Positions 1-11,707 of a stretch of 64,000 nt of DNA are shown piece after piece (position 1 is the first letter of the stretch; every line of letters starts with the position of its first letter). This DNA comes from Cristatella mucedo (taxonomy: Eukaryota > Bryozoa > Phylactolaemata > Cristatellidae). The translations under genes were made by a program, and so were the position numbers. The notes beneath the pieces were generated by a model. It worked only from the letters and a program-made list of their open reading frames with translations. It had not been told where the DNA came from and did no database searches. The stretch is taken from contig WPIO01000117.1 in the NCBI GenBank assembly GCA_009760855.2, forward strand, positions 1,160,001-1,224,000, read 5' to 3'.

Positions 1-652
1 AACCACTTCACCTCTAGGTGCTGGCCATTTCGTAATGAACTGTGTGACCCCCAGCCAGCGACCCCTATCGGCACCGACATCGGCTGCTGGTGCCCAGATC
101 GCGACAGGGTACTTGCATGCCAGAGCGGCTGCCGATTCGTGGGTACAGGCAGGCAGGGCACAATGTCGATGCACTACCAGCTTGGACTGACCGCCCTCTG
201 CCTCCTCATACTTGCCACGACTACTAGCCTTAAGCTTAGCCCTGAACCAAAACCCTAAACGCTGGCTCAACGCTACCAGGTGCCAGGTGCCGTGAGTTAC
301 ATCACTATCACTTGTGCGCACTGCATGCTAGCATTCGCTTGATGGCCGGACGACACCTGGCCGAGCCTGCTGCACTCTAGTCGGCAAGCTACCTGATGCA
401 CCCGTAACCCGCCGCCGCGTGCCCACCTGTTGTTGCGCAGACTTGTAACTTTTTGCTGGCTGAAGCATCGCAGTATACGTATAGTGCCCTGCAATCATCA
501 GAATCGCTAATAGCGGCCGCCTCCTCTGAGGTGACTCATCCAGCCTGTCAAGCCCCGGTGGGGCTTATCGGTCATTATGTCTGGCCACACGGGGTGGCCG
601 CTCGTGCAGCACCACACTTTGCTGCCGAAATAGCAAGACAATCTCAGCTGGT
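1..652. other. No recognised gene
   Basis: Mixed-composition DNA without a convincing coding frame or repeat match inside the window. Short frames exist, but none shows a family motif. Confidence 0.5.
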
Positions 653-720
653 TATGGATGGCTGGATCGATGGCTGGATCGATGGCTGGATCGATGGCTG
701 GATCGATGGATGGATGGATG
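653..720 (+). repeat. 12-bp minisatellite
   Basis: About four copies of the 12-base unit GGATCGATGGCT, decaying into GGAT repeats at the right end. Because the unit is a multiple of three it stays open in several frames and gives fortuitous repeats such as GWID and AGSM. I treat these as non-coding. Confidence 0.9.
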
Positions 721-1246
721 ACAGCCACTCAAGTCAGTTGCCCGGCGGTTGCGTATCGTGTGGCGGCAGCGGCTGACACTCGTCAACCTACAGCTTCGTG
801 GTGGCAGTGGCACTGTCGAGTACACCTCACAGCTCTCTTGTGTGACAGGTGAAGGCCAAGGGTGGAGGGTAAGGGAGCCAACAATGGCTCCTCCCAAATC
901 GCAACACAAAAGGGGGCCACTTGCCGAGCTCGGCCAGCTCATCCAGCTTTCCTGTGGCTGAGTAGTTATGACACAGTTCAGTTCTGACTCTTGTGACTTC
1001 GCCCTGGCCACTCTCATTCTGAGAATGACTAGCAGCCAAAGAGCTTTGGCAAGAGCGGCACTCATCATCGCTCGCTGCTGCTTGCAGCACACATGCGCAC
1101 ACCCAAACAGCAACAAACAAGCAAACGCCCAAACGAGCACATGTTCTCTCTCATTCCCCCTCTCTCCCTCGCACCCTCTCTCGCATGCAAGCACGAACAC
1201 ACTCACTCATGCACATATTCACACACAAGTGGAGGTGCTTGCAATC
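721..1246. other. No recognised gene
   Basis: Unique-looking sequence leading into a CA-rich area. No motif-bearing frame is visible on either strand. Confidence 0.45.
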
Positions 1247-1257
1247 TCACACACACA

Positions 1258-1300
<43 letters not shown>

Positions 1301-1326
1301 ACACACACACACACACACCACACACA
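1247..1326 (+). repeat. (CA)n microsatellite
   Basis: Nearly pure CA dinucleotides with a few interruptions. It is followed to about 1395 by CA/TG-rich sequence with alternating purine-pyrimidine character. Open frames across it are His-Thr or Cys-Val repeats and are not genes. Confidence 0.95.
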
Positions 1327-1395
1327 TGTGCACACACATGCACGTGCATACTTGTGCATACTTGTGCAGGCACAAGTATGCACACACACGTGTGC

Positions 1396-2408
1396 ACGTA
1401 CGGGACAGAGCTCACATACAGGTGAGCGGGTCACATACCTTTGACAGTGGAGGCGTACAAGCTTGCATAGACTCACACATGAAAACGCACCCTCGCAAGC
1501 ACAGCCACACGAGCATGAGCGTGCATCGCTCATGCATGCATGCACATGCGTTTGAGCGCAGCACTGCCCAATGAGCAGCCCATCTCCATTAACCTCGGTG
1601 GGGGGCAGGTAAACCTTAGCCTGCCGGAAATGCCGGCAAGGGCTTGGCCTTGACCTTTTCTGATCACACCATGGAAGTGGCCCTTGGCAGGGTGCATTTG
1701 CAAAGCTCTCCCCCATTATCGGAGGTACAGCACAGCGTTCCAATCGAGGCTTAATGGCAGGCATCGGGGTAATTAAGTGAGCAGGCCCCTATTCATAAGA
1801 CGTGCTGAGGGCTGCCTGCCTGCTGCCTGCGGACCAGGGAAAGGCTGTGGCTGACTGTAAACAGCCCCCCCCCTCCGAATGCTATCGTCGGAGAAAAGTG
1901 GAGAGGAGAAAGTAGAGAGTGGAGATGATGGGAGAGGAGAGGGGAGGCAAGGGGCTGTGAGGAGTGCAGCCTCTTAGCCCCCTTAAATATTTGCTGGAGC
2001 AGTTGTGCTCACGTGGAGGCCAGCCACTGCCACCGCTTCTGCTTCTGCTGCTGCTGCTGCTGCTACTGTTGCAACCACCACAGAAGCCGTGCACTATGTG
2101 TTGTTCCCACCTCGGGAACGGCAGCGCACAGGACGCGGGCGGCTGAGGCCAAAGCCCGGAGGAGGTCGGCCTGCTTGCCTAGGGCCTTGTGTGAACGAGC
2201 ACGGGCACCTCTTGCTTATTCAATGGAGTGCGTTAGCAATTGCGTCCACTGATGCGCCACCTTCCATTCATCGAGTCAGGCACGGTCGGGAATTCAGTAG
2301 CTGCTGCAAAGACCAAGAGGGGAGACCAGGAGGCAAAGCCTGCGAAAGCCGGGCAGCAGCTGCCAGCAGTAGCAGCAGCAGCAGCCTATTGTGGCAGCTG
2401 CTATAGCT
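1396..2408. other. No recognised gene; short CTG/CAG runs
   Basis: Holds a GA-rich patch (1890-1950), a CTG run (about 2040-2068) and a CAG run (about 2355-2385). No coding family is recognised. Confidence 0.45.

Positions 2409-2461
<53 letters not shown>
2409..2461 (+). repeat. (CAG)n microsatellite
   Basis: About 15 CAG units ending in GTAGTAG. Poly-Ser, poly-Ala or poly-Gln readings result from the repeat. No flanking domain supports an exon. Confidence 0.93.
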
Positions 2462-3047
2462 CTGCAGCCTGCTGCCTCGGTCTCACCGAGTAAATCTGCA
2501 GAAATGTGTGTTACAAGGTCGCGTTCTCGGTTCTCTCAACACTTTCTCGTCGGTCTTTGGCTTTCGAATACTTTCTGGATGGACCTGGTTTGCCCCAGGG
2601 TTTACTTGCAGCGCCAATTTCTCTTTTACCACTGCACGTCACCGTCAGCGCTGTTCACCTTCGACCGAGAAACAAAGTGAACATCGTTTTGGTCTCGATA
2701 GGTGCTTGGAGGGGGCAGGGAGGTAAGATCTGCCCGGCGGCCAAGCTCTGCGCGACCAAGGCCCGCAACCGTGCAGCCAACTTGTGTCTGGCCGCTTCCC
2801 AGCCTTTCGCCCTGCCCTCACTGACTCCTCCTTGCTGCCCTCCGGCCGGCCCCCCCATGCCGGCCGCCGGTCAGAGGCAAACGGCAAACGATCAGAGGCC
2901 GGCTACGATGGCTGCTCGTGGCCATCGTCTCTGTCGGTGCAGTCGCATCTCCTCAGCAGCTGCTGCCATAGCCGTGGCCACTCGAAGCCTTCGGCTGCCG
3001 TTCGGTAAAGGCCGCCTGACTGTGTTCGTCGAACGAACCCTTCGGCT
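2462..3047. other. No recognised gene
   Basis: Moderately GC-rich sequence. A 230-codon frame (2506-3198) crosses it, but that frame ends in poly-Gly/Val from the GGT array and shows no family motif. Confidence 0.4.
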
Positions 3048-3121
3048 GGGTGGTGGTGGTGGTGGTGGTGGTGGTGGTGTGGTGGTGGTGGTGGTGGTGG
3101 TGGGGGGGGGGGGGGGGGGGG
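3048..3121 (+). repeat. (GGT)n array followed by G20
   Basis: GGT triplets with one GTG slip, then an uninterrupted run of 20 G (3102-3121). The G strand could form quadruplex structures; this is inferred from composition. Confidence 0.92.
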
Positions 3122-4088
3122 CTGGGAGAGTCTTTGCTTTGCCTGCAATAGTAGCTCTCCGTGAGCCAACTCGACCTCTCTGGCTGCCCCGGAGTTAGGT
3201 CAAGGCCGTCTCGGGGTCAGACAGCCATCAGCTAAAAGCTTACCCGATGTTGCTCATGCATGCACGAAAGCATGCATCGGACTTCCTGTCGAATCGCCTC
3301 AAGGCTCGAAAGTGCAGGAGCTGTGTACTCTAAAAACAAGTCACTCCTTTCAGAATCACTGGCCTTCTCGTGGGGGGAGGGGGGTTGGGAGGAGGAGAGC
3401 ACAGCCTTTGGTTGGCGCAAAAACAGCCCACGCAGGGTCAGCAGCAGCAGCAGCAGCCTGTGCTGCAAGCTGCCAGCACTCAAACGCCCCCAATGGCCGC
3501 CAGTGATGGGGAAGAGGAGGAGGAGGAGGGGGCACCATATTGTCGTGCGGAGACCTAGACAGATGGAGGATGGCATTTGCTCCACGCCGCCTCCGCCTCT
3601 TTGCTTGAGCTCTCGTCCTTCTTGCTCTGCTTGTTCTTACTGCTACTGTGCATGGTAGCTATCGCTAGCCTTGACCTTGACATGCCTTTTCTCATCATAT
3701 ACAGTCAGTGCCCTTGGGCACTATGCAGCTATTATTTCCATTGGTGCGATTACCTAATCGATGCAATGTTTTGACCGCCTGTAGAGCCATGTAGGGAACC
3801 CTCCCCGACCCCCCCCCCCAGATATGAGCAAGCTCTATGAGTAAGCGACTGACGTCAAGATTGCGTGGAATGAAGGCATCTTTTTCGAGCCAACAGAGAG
3901 AAAAAGAGAGAAGGTGAGGGAGGCAGAAAAAAGAGAGAAGGGGGAGATAAAGACCAGTTGGCGGGTTAAAGGAAGGAATATAAGAAAGCAGTGTCGTTTT
4001 AAAAGAAAAAGTAACAAAGTAAAGGTTAGCTGATCAAGCAGCATCGTTTACATATCGGAGGAAAACTCTGAGATCCAATCCAAGTTCT
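3122..4088. other. No recognised gene
   Basis: Includes CAG (3437-3458) and GAGGAG (3510-3530) runs, and a purine-rich stretch around 3890-3950. No gene or repeat-family match was seen. Confidence 0.4.
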
Positions 4089-4152
4089 AGAATCGCCTAC
4101 TGCCGGACTCGAACCCGTGACTTGGGTCGTGAAGAGCGAGAACCGTGGCTCT
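4089..4152 (-). mobile_element. SINE-A head fragment
   Basis: Read on the minus strand this is the tRNA-like head of SINE-A, with a B box matching GGTTCGAGTCC. Only the head remains, and it abuts the ATT-type tail of a LINE copy. I do not call it a tRNA gene because the acceptor arms do not pair as in a tRNA. Confidence 0.6.
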
Positions 4153-4762
4153 TAATAATAATAATAATAATAATGATTCACTTGATAAAGCGCCCTCAGA
4201 GAACTCAATCTCTCTCTAGGCGCTTTACATTTGCTGTAAAGTGAAATGCAATTGAATGGTAAGTAAAATCATGCTTGAAAAACAAACGAAATAAATAATA
4301 TGGTTAGGGGTGACATGCACAGGGTCAGTATGCAAATTTGGTTAGTGGCAGCATGCACAGTGTCAGCACGCATAAGCACGTGAAGGACGAATCACAGGGA
4401 CCCACTAAATGCTGTCCTAAATAGGTGTGTTTTCAAGTTCCTTTTAAATGTGGTCAGGTCGGGGAATGTTCTGACGCAGGTCGGGAGGGAGTTCCAGGCT
4501 TTGGGAGCATATGAACTAAATGCACGGTCTCCAAAGGATTTAAGGTTTCTTTGCTGAGACCCTGGGGCATAAAGGTCAAGGCTGGCTTGTTCCCTGAGAG
4601 GCGTGGCTGTATTGAAGAGGCCGCTGTATATCATGTGTGAGCTCGGTTCTTGTTGGCTGCCAGTGCCAGACCCAAAAGATGCCAAGACGTCATCTGATTG
4701 CCTTTCACGTAAATGGCTGGGCCAGTGTACTCCTGCGTATGTAAGATTTCTCAAAATGTGCA
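4153..4762 (-). mobile_element. LINE family 1, 5'-truncated 3' end
   Basis: On the minus strand the element ends at an (ATT)n tail (4153-4174), preceded by the terminal hairpin (about 4185-4230) and a conserved 3' UTR. Upstream is the RT C-terminus, with residues GDRAFSSYAPKAWNSLPT and FKRNLKTHLF. This block closes the ORF of CR1/L2-type LINEs. The left part of the frame (4392-4763) remains open for 123 codons. The copy is truncated near 4762, where GA-rich sequence begins. It closely resembles the copies at 41472 and 55722, so it belongs to a fairly young subfamily. Confidence 0.85.
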
Positions 4763-4786
4763 TCGCCCAGAGGTTCCTTTGAAAGA

Positions 4787-4800
4787 CAGAGAGTGAGAGG

Positions 4801-4842
<42 letters not shown>
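4787..4842 (+). repeat. (GA)n microsatellite
   Basis: GA dinucleotides, extended by purine-rich sequence to about 5045. Ser-Leu frames on the minus strand derive from it. Confidence 0.92.
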
Positions 4843-4848
<6 letters not shown>

Positions 4849-5045
4849 AAGGAGAGAGGGAGGGAGAGAAGGAGGGAGAGTGCAATGAAATAGCGATGTG
4901 AAAGAGAAATAATGGATGTAGGGGGAGGTAATGAGACAGGAGGATGGGCAAGTGAAGTATGGGGTGGGAGGGGCTAGTGAGGCAGAGAGGGAGATGAGAG
5001 AGGGGGTGAGAAAGGAAGTGTGCAAGAGTAGCAAGAGAGACAGAG

Positions 5046-6430
5046 CAGCTGGCTGGAGCAGCGAGCCGAGCGGTCCAAGCGAAGGCAACGAACGCTCTGT
5101 GAGGACAGCACGCCCTCGCAATCTCACGTGCAGACACGCTAGACAGAGACATATGTTGCTTCCAGCTAGCCAGGCGGTTTGCCTGGAGATTTAGCAGCCC
5201 TGGAAGGTTCTTCTTCCGGTCCTTTGCAAATGCATTGAAAAGCTTCTCAGTTTTCTCGAACGTGGCAGCAATTCATCCGATGGCTGCCGAGATGGCTTTT
5301 AAGGGTCCAGTACAGAGGCAGCCACGCTTCAATGAGTGCCTGTAGGGGATATTAATGGCAGCTATTGAGCCCGAGGCTTGGCAGGTAATGCTTGAGCCTT
5401 CATGGCTGAACCGCTGTGGATTTGCCTTTCATCGCTTTGCACGCCCTGGTCGTGACAGGCTGCATAGCAGTCTCTGCAAGACTCGATTGCAAGCGATCGG
5501 ATAAAGGATTTTCCCGGCCGTGGGTGGGTCGATTGCCGCTGGCCGGGTCGGGCCGTCAAGCCATGAAGCGATTCGGTCTTACCGATTGAATAGGACATGA
5601 TCGATGTGAAACATTGAAAGCCTCGTAGGGCAGCCGGCGAGCTGAAACACTCTGGCCGGCCTGCGGTGCTGCCTGCAAGCGCAAAGGAGGACACAGGCTT
5701 CTTCTGTGCAAGCTTGTCGTTGGTCGAATTTTAAGGCAGCGAGGACTTCTCTGTAGTGCTATGGATAATCTAGGCCTTGGTTTCAGCTTGAACGAGAATG
5801 CAGGCCTTCCTGCGTTGAATCGGCAGCTGATCATGTCCTCTGCTCTTTGATGGAGTTTGCTACTGAGGATTTGTGGGCACTTAGCAGGCAACGATTGCTG
5901 ACTCATCGACCATGCCCGTAGCTATGCACCTTTCACATGCCCAAAGAGCCCTCTCTCTTCCTCGCTGCCCCGAGCTTGATGTCAGACTCCTCCCTAACCT
6001 TGAGGTCAGAATAAATGAATTTGAAGCCAGTGACGTTCAAGGATGTAACACGGCCGGTTTGGATGAGTTTTCACGAAGGCACAAGGGAATAGCCACAGCT
6101 AAGCTACGCAGGGGGAGGAGGGTCACAAATCAATCTTGCCTGCACTCCTCCAGTCAGTCCACCGGAAGCTCTGCTTCCCTGGGCCGAGGCTTCCTACCCA
6201 GAGAGTCTCAACTGAGCCACCGGCCCTTGGTGCTGGCACTTATTTGGACTGAACCAGTGATCCAAGCTCGTATCCACATGTGGCCGATTAAGCCGTTTTT
6301 AACTTTAGCTTGGAGCTCCAGATGGGCTTGGCTTGAAACATTCCTGATGCACTAGTGTAGGATAGATGTATGTAGAGTGACTAGAAAGAGATTTAGTTCT
6401 CCGAGAGTGCCATTCAAATGCATTATTATC
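5046..6430. other. No recognised gene
   Basis: Unique-looking sequence. A 147-codon plus-strand frame (5912-6355) begins with MPVAMHLSHAQ but shows no domain, signal peptide or membrane segment I recognise. It could be chance. Confidence 0.35.

Positions 6431-6465
<35 letters not shown>
6431..6465 (+). repeat. (ATT)n microsatellite
   Basis: About 12 ATT triplets. LINE family 1 tails end in this motif, but no terminal hairpin is visible directly upstream, so its origin is uncertain. Confidence 0.85.
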
Positions 6466-6554
6466 GGAGAGAATGATTTAGTGCTGCCTTAAAAAGAGAG
6501 CATAAACCAGGAAGTTAAACTATTGCTTACAATTACATGTTATGTGTACAGTCG

Positions 6555-6862
6555 CATTGGTAATGTAATTTATATCTCCGTCTGTAACTCCACAAAGTCA
6601 TAAAGACCATGTGGGTGTTACACAGGAGAGTTTTGTATAGCGCACTCACAGCCTAAGCGGCTTTCGGTACGCATTCGGTAGCCAACAGACTTCGTCTCAC
6701 GCAACAAAGAGAAAGTGGGAAGTATATCAGAGTCAGGAGGGCAGTTGAGGTAGTGAGTAGCATGGAAGTAGCAGCTCAGGACCACTGAAAAGGATGAGCC
6801 ATAAGTCGGCAGTAGGAGAGTAGTTATCGTTGCGTGTGGTGCAGTTGTGGATGCAGTAGTCC
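6555..6862 (-). mobile_element. LINE family 2, 3' end fragment
   Basis: Matches, in reverse, the 3' part of the family 2 copy at 44877-45868: the block read as SVGYRMRTESRLGCE in the better copy, then the 3' UTR with GGTGTTAC. It is 5'-truncated and has small changes relative to the better copy. Confidence 0.8.
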
Positions 6863-7192
6863 TGCTGCATACGTCAAGTGCCTACAAAACAGATTTGAGC
6901 TCTCTGGATATGCTATACAAATGTCTTACTATTATCTAGGGGAGTGTGTGTGAGCTGAGAAACAGTAGGCCAGCTTGTATTTGCTTGGGCCGGCACTCAT
7001 CGGTGAGACAAGTGATTTTTCGAAATCGCCAGTTGCCTGTATGTATCTATCCCTCTATCAGTCGAGTTATTGGACTAGCTTCAAAAAGGGCTCGGACGAC
7101 CTTGGATGGCTGGGCGACCCAACTTTCCTGTTTCTACAACTGCAATTTGAGTTCAGGGTGTTTAGCTCTGTAAATCTCACTGAGGGTTCAGT

Positions 7193-7206
7193 CACACACA
7201 CGCGCG

Positions 7207-7242
<36 letters not shown>
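7193..7242 (+). repeat. (CA)n microsatellite
   Basis: CA repeat with a CGCGCG interruption near the left end. It lies just left of a SINE-B copy. Confidence 0.9.
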
Positions 7243-7244
<2 letters not shown>

Positions 7245-7287
7245 AGCCCTCACACATACACACAACACAACACACATATTAGATATA

Positions 7288-7422
7288 ATATAATTCATTT
7301 GTATAGCATCATAAGAGAATTTAATCTCTATTCAGGTTCTTCACATACGCCTCGGCTCGAGCCCACAACCTCAGCCAGACCTTGGTCTTGGCGAGCACCT
7401 TTACCGCCGGACCAAACCAGCA
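7288..7422 (-). mobile_element. SINE-B copy
   Basis: Minus-strand SINE-B. The tRNA-like head is at the right (GGTTTGGTCC...GCTCGCC type A-box region; B-box region GGCTCGAGCC). The tail at the left contains the hairpin block AGAGATTAAATTCTCTTA and ends TACAAATGAATTAT. It is near full length compared with the copies at 17063 and 44722. Confidence 0.8.
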
Positions 7423-7446
7423 CCTATTACCACAGCTTGGCGATAT

Positions 7447-7486
<40 letters not shown>
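7447..7486 (+). repeat. (TA)n microsatellite
   Basis: Pure TA dinucleotides immediately right of the SINE-B copy. Confidence 0.95.
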
Positions 7487-7491
<5 letters not shown>

Positions 7492-7600
7492 CATGTGCAT
7501 AGATCTTATATAATAACGCCTCTATATGTTTAGTAATGAGCCTGCATTGGATCAAGCACAGCTGATGGGCTGCAGGAGCCAAGCTGTGGTAATAGGTGCC

Positions 7601-7651
7601 GAGCCCCAGTCCTTGAGCCCCAGTCCTCGAGCCCCAGTCCTCGAGCCCCAC
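7601..7651 (+). repeat. 14-bp minisatellite
   Basis: Three full units of GAGCCCCAGTCCTC (first unit ends TT) plus a partial fourth. Confidence 0.92.
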
Positions 7652-8224
7652 TTCCTTTCCGATAACAACCGTGACTGCTGGCACACAGAGCACCTATTTC
7701 CTCTGCAGATTCATCGCTCATCTATGGGTCATCGAGGTCTTTGCTGGCAGCCATGAATAGCTAGCAATAGTGCAGGCTACCGCAAGTGCAGATTGAAAAG
7801 CAACAGGCGCCCTATTAAGGGCAAGCATGTCAGAGGGCTGAGTGGTGAGAGCAGAGCCCAGTTATTACTGCCCAGTTGGTGCAGCAAGCCTCCAGGCACC
7901 TTGGCCTCAATCCCTGGCTCACACGAGATTGCCTTGCCTGCCGTGACACGAACAGCTGGCTTCGACCCCTGCCCTGCAGCAGCAGCAGCAGCAGCAGCAG
8001 CCACCGGCTGCGGCGTCGGCTGCCTCAGCAGCAGAAGCTGTACACCCATAATGTCCGCAGAGTCTGACACATTGTACTGAAAAGCAATGCATCGTGGGAC
8101 TGGTGCATTTGCCTTTTCAAAGCCCAGGTACTGCGGTTTCCACAGATGTGCTCTCCGCTGGTTCCTCTAGCTATTTGCAACACCTAACGTCTGTAGCTCA
8201 CCACTAGCCACACTATCTGCCAGA
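7652..8224. other. No recognised gene; short (CAG)n
   Basis: Contains a CAG run at 7976-8001 (about 8 units). The remainder is unique-looking, with no coding family recognised. Confidence 0.4.
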
Positions 8225-8395
8225 CCGGTAATGGCCAAGGTAGCCCAGGAGGTAAGGTGCGCACTCTGCAAGGCCGAGGCCGTGCGTTCGAATCCTGCAG
8301 AGTGCTATCCATTATTGCCCATTGCAAGGGGTGCTGAGTAAGGTGCTCTTCTGCGTCTATACATATGAAGCACTTAAATCAGCTAACATTGGATG
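8225..8395 (+). mobile_element. SINE-A, diverged copy
   Basis: tRNA-like head with an intact B box (GTTCGAATCC at about 8288), then the SINE-A body (GCCCATTGCAAG...GCTCTTCTGC) and the end block ACTTAAATCAGCTAA. More diverged than the copies at 9539 or 25492. Confidence 0.72.
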
Positions 8396-9087
8396 CGCTC
8401 AGGGTCGGTGCCAAACTCGATAGCAAGGCTCGTCTGTCCGCTTCGAGCGTGCTCGAGCAGCAGTTGCCACGCTGCACCTCTCCGAGCGTGCCCGCCCGTA
8501 GCTGCCGCTGCTCGCGCGCCGCTGCATCGAGCAGCGCATCGAATTTGACGTTCCGTCGCTCACGTTTAGATCTCTCAGTTCAGAGATCTCTCACTCCGGC
8601 CTTAACTAAACGAAAAGTAGGCGAGGCTTTGCAGCATTGCAGCAGCATTGCTCCAGCCCTTCTGACTCGAGTCCTTTTGCAGTGAAGCCCCACCCCCCTC
8701 GTGCAGATGTCGAATCCTTGAGAGTCTTCTGCTTCTGCTTCTGTACCTCAACGGCCTCCAGCTCCAGCTCCAGCGTCTTCGAAGCTCTCAGCTTCCACTT
8801 CTTTGATGGGTGCTCTATGGCACATGACAAGGACATAAACAGCAGAAAGTGGAGGATGAGCATGCCTGGGGAGAGGTGGAGATGAGACATTTAACATTCA
8901 ACTCAGCTCGAGGCGGCATGCGTGGCTGCGTACGCGGTTAGCAATTGGCATCGGCCGGCGACGAATCAAGGAACTCTACCGAAGTTTGCCTGTGCATAAA
9001 AATATCTTCTCTGCAGTTTCTATGCTCCAAAAGGTTTGAGCTCAGTACCACGTTCATACACGGAGGTCCTATATTTTAATGTATCTA
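8396..9087. other. No recognised gene
   Basis: Unique-looking sequence between a SINE and a LINE tail. Frames at 8365-8685 (+) and 8606-8890 (-) show no recognisable domain. Confidence 0.35.
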
Positions 9088-9538
9088 TAATAATAATAAT
9101 AATACATTTGACACAGCGCCCTCAGAGAACTCGATCTCTTTCTAGGCACTTTACATTTGCTGCAAAGGAAGCACGATCGAATGGTTAGCAGTAGCATGCT
9201 TTTTAAACAACAAGAATAAGTTGGTTAGGGCCGACATGCACAGGGTCAGCATGCAAGTATGGTTAGTGGCAGCATGCACAGTGTCAGCATGCAAAAGCAG
9301 ATACAGGTCGAATCACAGGGACCCACTTAATGCTGTGATAAATAGTTGCGTTCTTAGTTTGCTTTTAAATATGGTCAAGTCAGAGATGTCAGGAAGCAAG
9401 TCGGAAGTGAGTTCCAGGCTTTGGGAGCGTACTAACTAAAGGCACAGTCTCTAAAGGATTTTAGGCTCGTACGAGGTACAGGTAAACGATTAAATTCCGA
9501 AAAGCGAGTTGCAAGATGCTTAGCCTGGTGGGGTAGTA

Positions 9539-9707
9539 TGTGAGCCGTGATGGTACACTAGGTAAGGCGGTTGCTTTTCACGATCTCGGTTCCGAGGTTG
9601 TGGGTTTGATTCCTTCGGTGGGCGATCCTTTATTGCCACTGCAAGCCGTGGTGAAAGCCGTAAAGGCTCTTCTGTCGCAATACAAAAGAGGCTGTTAAAT
9701 CAGCTAA
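9539..9707 (+). mobile_element. SINE-A inserted inside the 9-12 kb LINE
   Basis: A full SINE-A: head GTGAGCCGTGATGG, B-box region GTGGGTTTGATTCC, body, and end GGCTGTTAAATCAGCTAA. It interrupts LINE sequence that is continuous in the copy at 55722-56262. The flanks share TAGTA (9534-9538 and 9708-9712), a likely short target-site duplication, so the insertion is younger than the host LINE. Confidence 0.85.
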
Positions 9708-9733
9708 TAGTAGATCTGATAAGTTGGCTGGAG

Positions 9734-10015
9734 CTAAAGAATGTAGGAACCTAAAAGGGAGCGACAGAACCTTGAAGTCGATGTGCTGCTTGACTTAGAG
9801 CCAGTAGAGGTCAGTGAGATGTACTGTAATGTGGCAACTGCGATGCACACGACAGGCAAGCCAAGCTGCAGAGTTTTACACCAGCTGTAAGCACCTGATT
9901 GCACAGGCCGTATACCAGAAAGAACTGAGTTACAGAAGTCAAGACTGGATGTCACAAATGCATGGACCAATTTAGATATGGCATCCCTGTCTAAACAAGC
10001 CCGAAATTTTAGCAA
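9734..10015 (-). pseudogene. LINE RT C-terminal remnant
   Basis: A 93-codon frame carrying DRDAISKLVHAFVTSSLDFC, the conserved block after the RT thumb in CR1/L2 LINEs. After about residue 33 the frame leaves the LINE frame, as shown by the same out-of-frame peptide (SGAYS..KTLQLGL) in the copy at 17644-17874. Confidence 0.8.
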
Positions 10016-10281
10016 TGTTATGTAGCTGAAAATAGGCAGACTTAACTGTACAGCTGATATGGTCGCCTAATGGTCGCTTTGGGACACGACACCTAGATTT
10101 CGTGCAGATTCAGCAGGAGATATGCTGGCAGAGAGCCGATTTTGAGAGTTAGTCTTTCCAATTTCTGAATCACACTTGGTTTGCTCATAGTTAGTAACTT
10201 AGCTTTATCATGATTCAATTTAAGAAAGTTTGCTGCGATCCGTGTGCAGATGTTATCAATCCATGCAGAAAGAGTGTGAGT

Positions 10282-10812
10282 TCAGCTGGTCTGCCATGAC
10301 TCGTTCCAGTGTCTTTGATAGAAGTGGTTGCAGGGAGGCAGGATGGAAATTGCTCTCAAGTTCTTTTGGTCTAGTGTTGCTTTCTCGAGTAGTGGCCTGA
10401 CTACAGCCTTTTTGAAAGGTGCTGGGACACGACCTGAGGCTAATGACATATTAATGATGTTAGTTATGCATGGCATCAGCAGATCCATGCATCTTAGAAG
10501 CAGGACAGTGGGAAGAGAGTCCAGAGAACTAGCTATCTTTTTTGATTGGGATATGAACTTCAGAACTAGGTCAGTAGTGACCTCCTTGAATCTAGACAAT
10601 GAGGTGCTGCACGGAATTGAGGGACACGATTCCAGGGGGATGCTGCCATCATAGATAGGGATGGACTCCGTGACCTTATCTGTCTTCTTGTGAAAGAAGC
10701 TAGAGAAGCGATCAGCTACATCATCGCTACAGGGATCGCTGTGCAAGGGGCTAACATGGAAGTGGTTACAGAGATGGTTGATCGTCGACATGAGCAGTTT
10801 TGGAATGCTCAT
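10282..10812 (-). pseudogene. LINE RT N-terminal (finger) remnant
   Basis: A 176-codon frame. The first two thirds match the region linking endonuclease to RT. The last part holds NMSLASGRVPAPFKKAVVRP, typical of the RT finger. It shifts frame just before the LSKTLERVMADQL motif. Confidence 0.8.
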
Positions 10813-11354
10813 CTGTGATTCAGCAACGTTTGTATAGAAGTTTGACTTGGCCTTTGCTCTTGGATCGATCGGCAGGATCTACAGTAGTCCTCATATGCCT
10901 GTCGATGGACAGTCAGTCCTAATCTTGTATATGCTTTTTCAAGCTTGTGCTCAGTGGACCTAGCTAATTCAATGTCGGTGGTAAACCAAAGGCAGTCTGC
11001 GCGAGAGTGCACAGTGCGCTTAGTCAGAGTTGCAAATTTGTCGAGCATGTCAGCTAGTGCCGTGTTGTAACAATCTACCAATAATGGCAGGTCGGAAGGG
11101 GGACTGAGCAGCAGAGGCGAAGCAGATATTTTCGCATGGACAGCATCGATGTCAAGGGTCTTAAGAATTCGAGATTCACACGTGATTTTAGATGAGGATG
11201 AGGGCACACATTGTAGATTGAATGAGGTCTGCACGTGATCAGATAAGCAGAATTTGGTAATAATTGATGAAAAGGTGCTGTTACATGTGAAATTTTGGTC
11301 GAGTGTGTGACCTCTGATCTGAGTAGGATTATGCACATGAGCCACAAGAGACAA
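10809..11354 (-). pseudogene. LINE endonuclease C-terminus and linker remnant
   Basis: A 181-codon frame. Near the start, QIRGHTLDQ and LSDHVQ match the last conserved blocks of the APE-type endonuclease, including the catalytic SDH histidine motif. The rest is the basic linker before RT. Confidence 0.8.
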
Positions 11355-11707
11355 TGAGTCAGTCAGTGCACGAAAATCAGTGCTGAAGGCACTCAGTTAA
11401 GTTATCAAAGTTGAGATCACCCAATAATGAGGAACGATCGTTTTTTGCCCACAAAATTGAAATGAGATAAGAGAAATCTGAGATAAAGGAAGGCTTGGTA
11501 CGTCGTGGGCGGTAGACTACTGCCACCATCACAGTATATTCAAGAGAGTGCTTCGAGTGTACTGCAAACGGCTTGAAGTCGAAGTTCGAACCTGTGGTAA
11601 TAGTGACTCCACCTCCAGTTTTGACTTATCTAAGGGTGTGAAAGAAGTAGAAACCAGTTGGGGGTTCTGTCTTTAATTGTCGGTTGTTTATCGATTTCAG
11701 CCAAGTT

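Noticed and set aside
2506-3198. 230-codon frame ending in poly-Gly/Val
   Set aside because: The GGT and poly-G arrays keep it open; the first half has no family signature and overlaps minus-strand frames of similar quality.
5912-6355. 147-codon frame as a host gene
   Set aside because: No domain, signal peptide or membrane helix, and no splice context that could be tested here.
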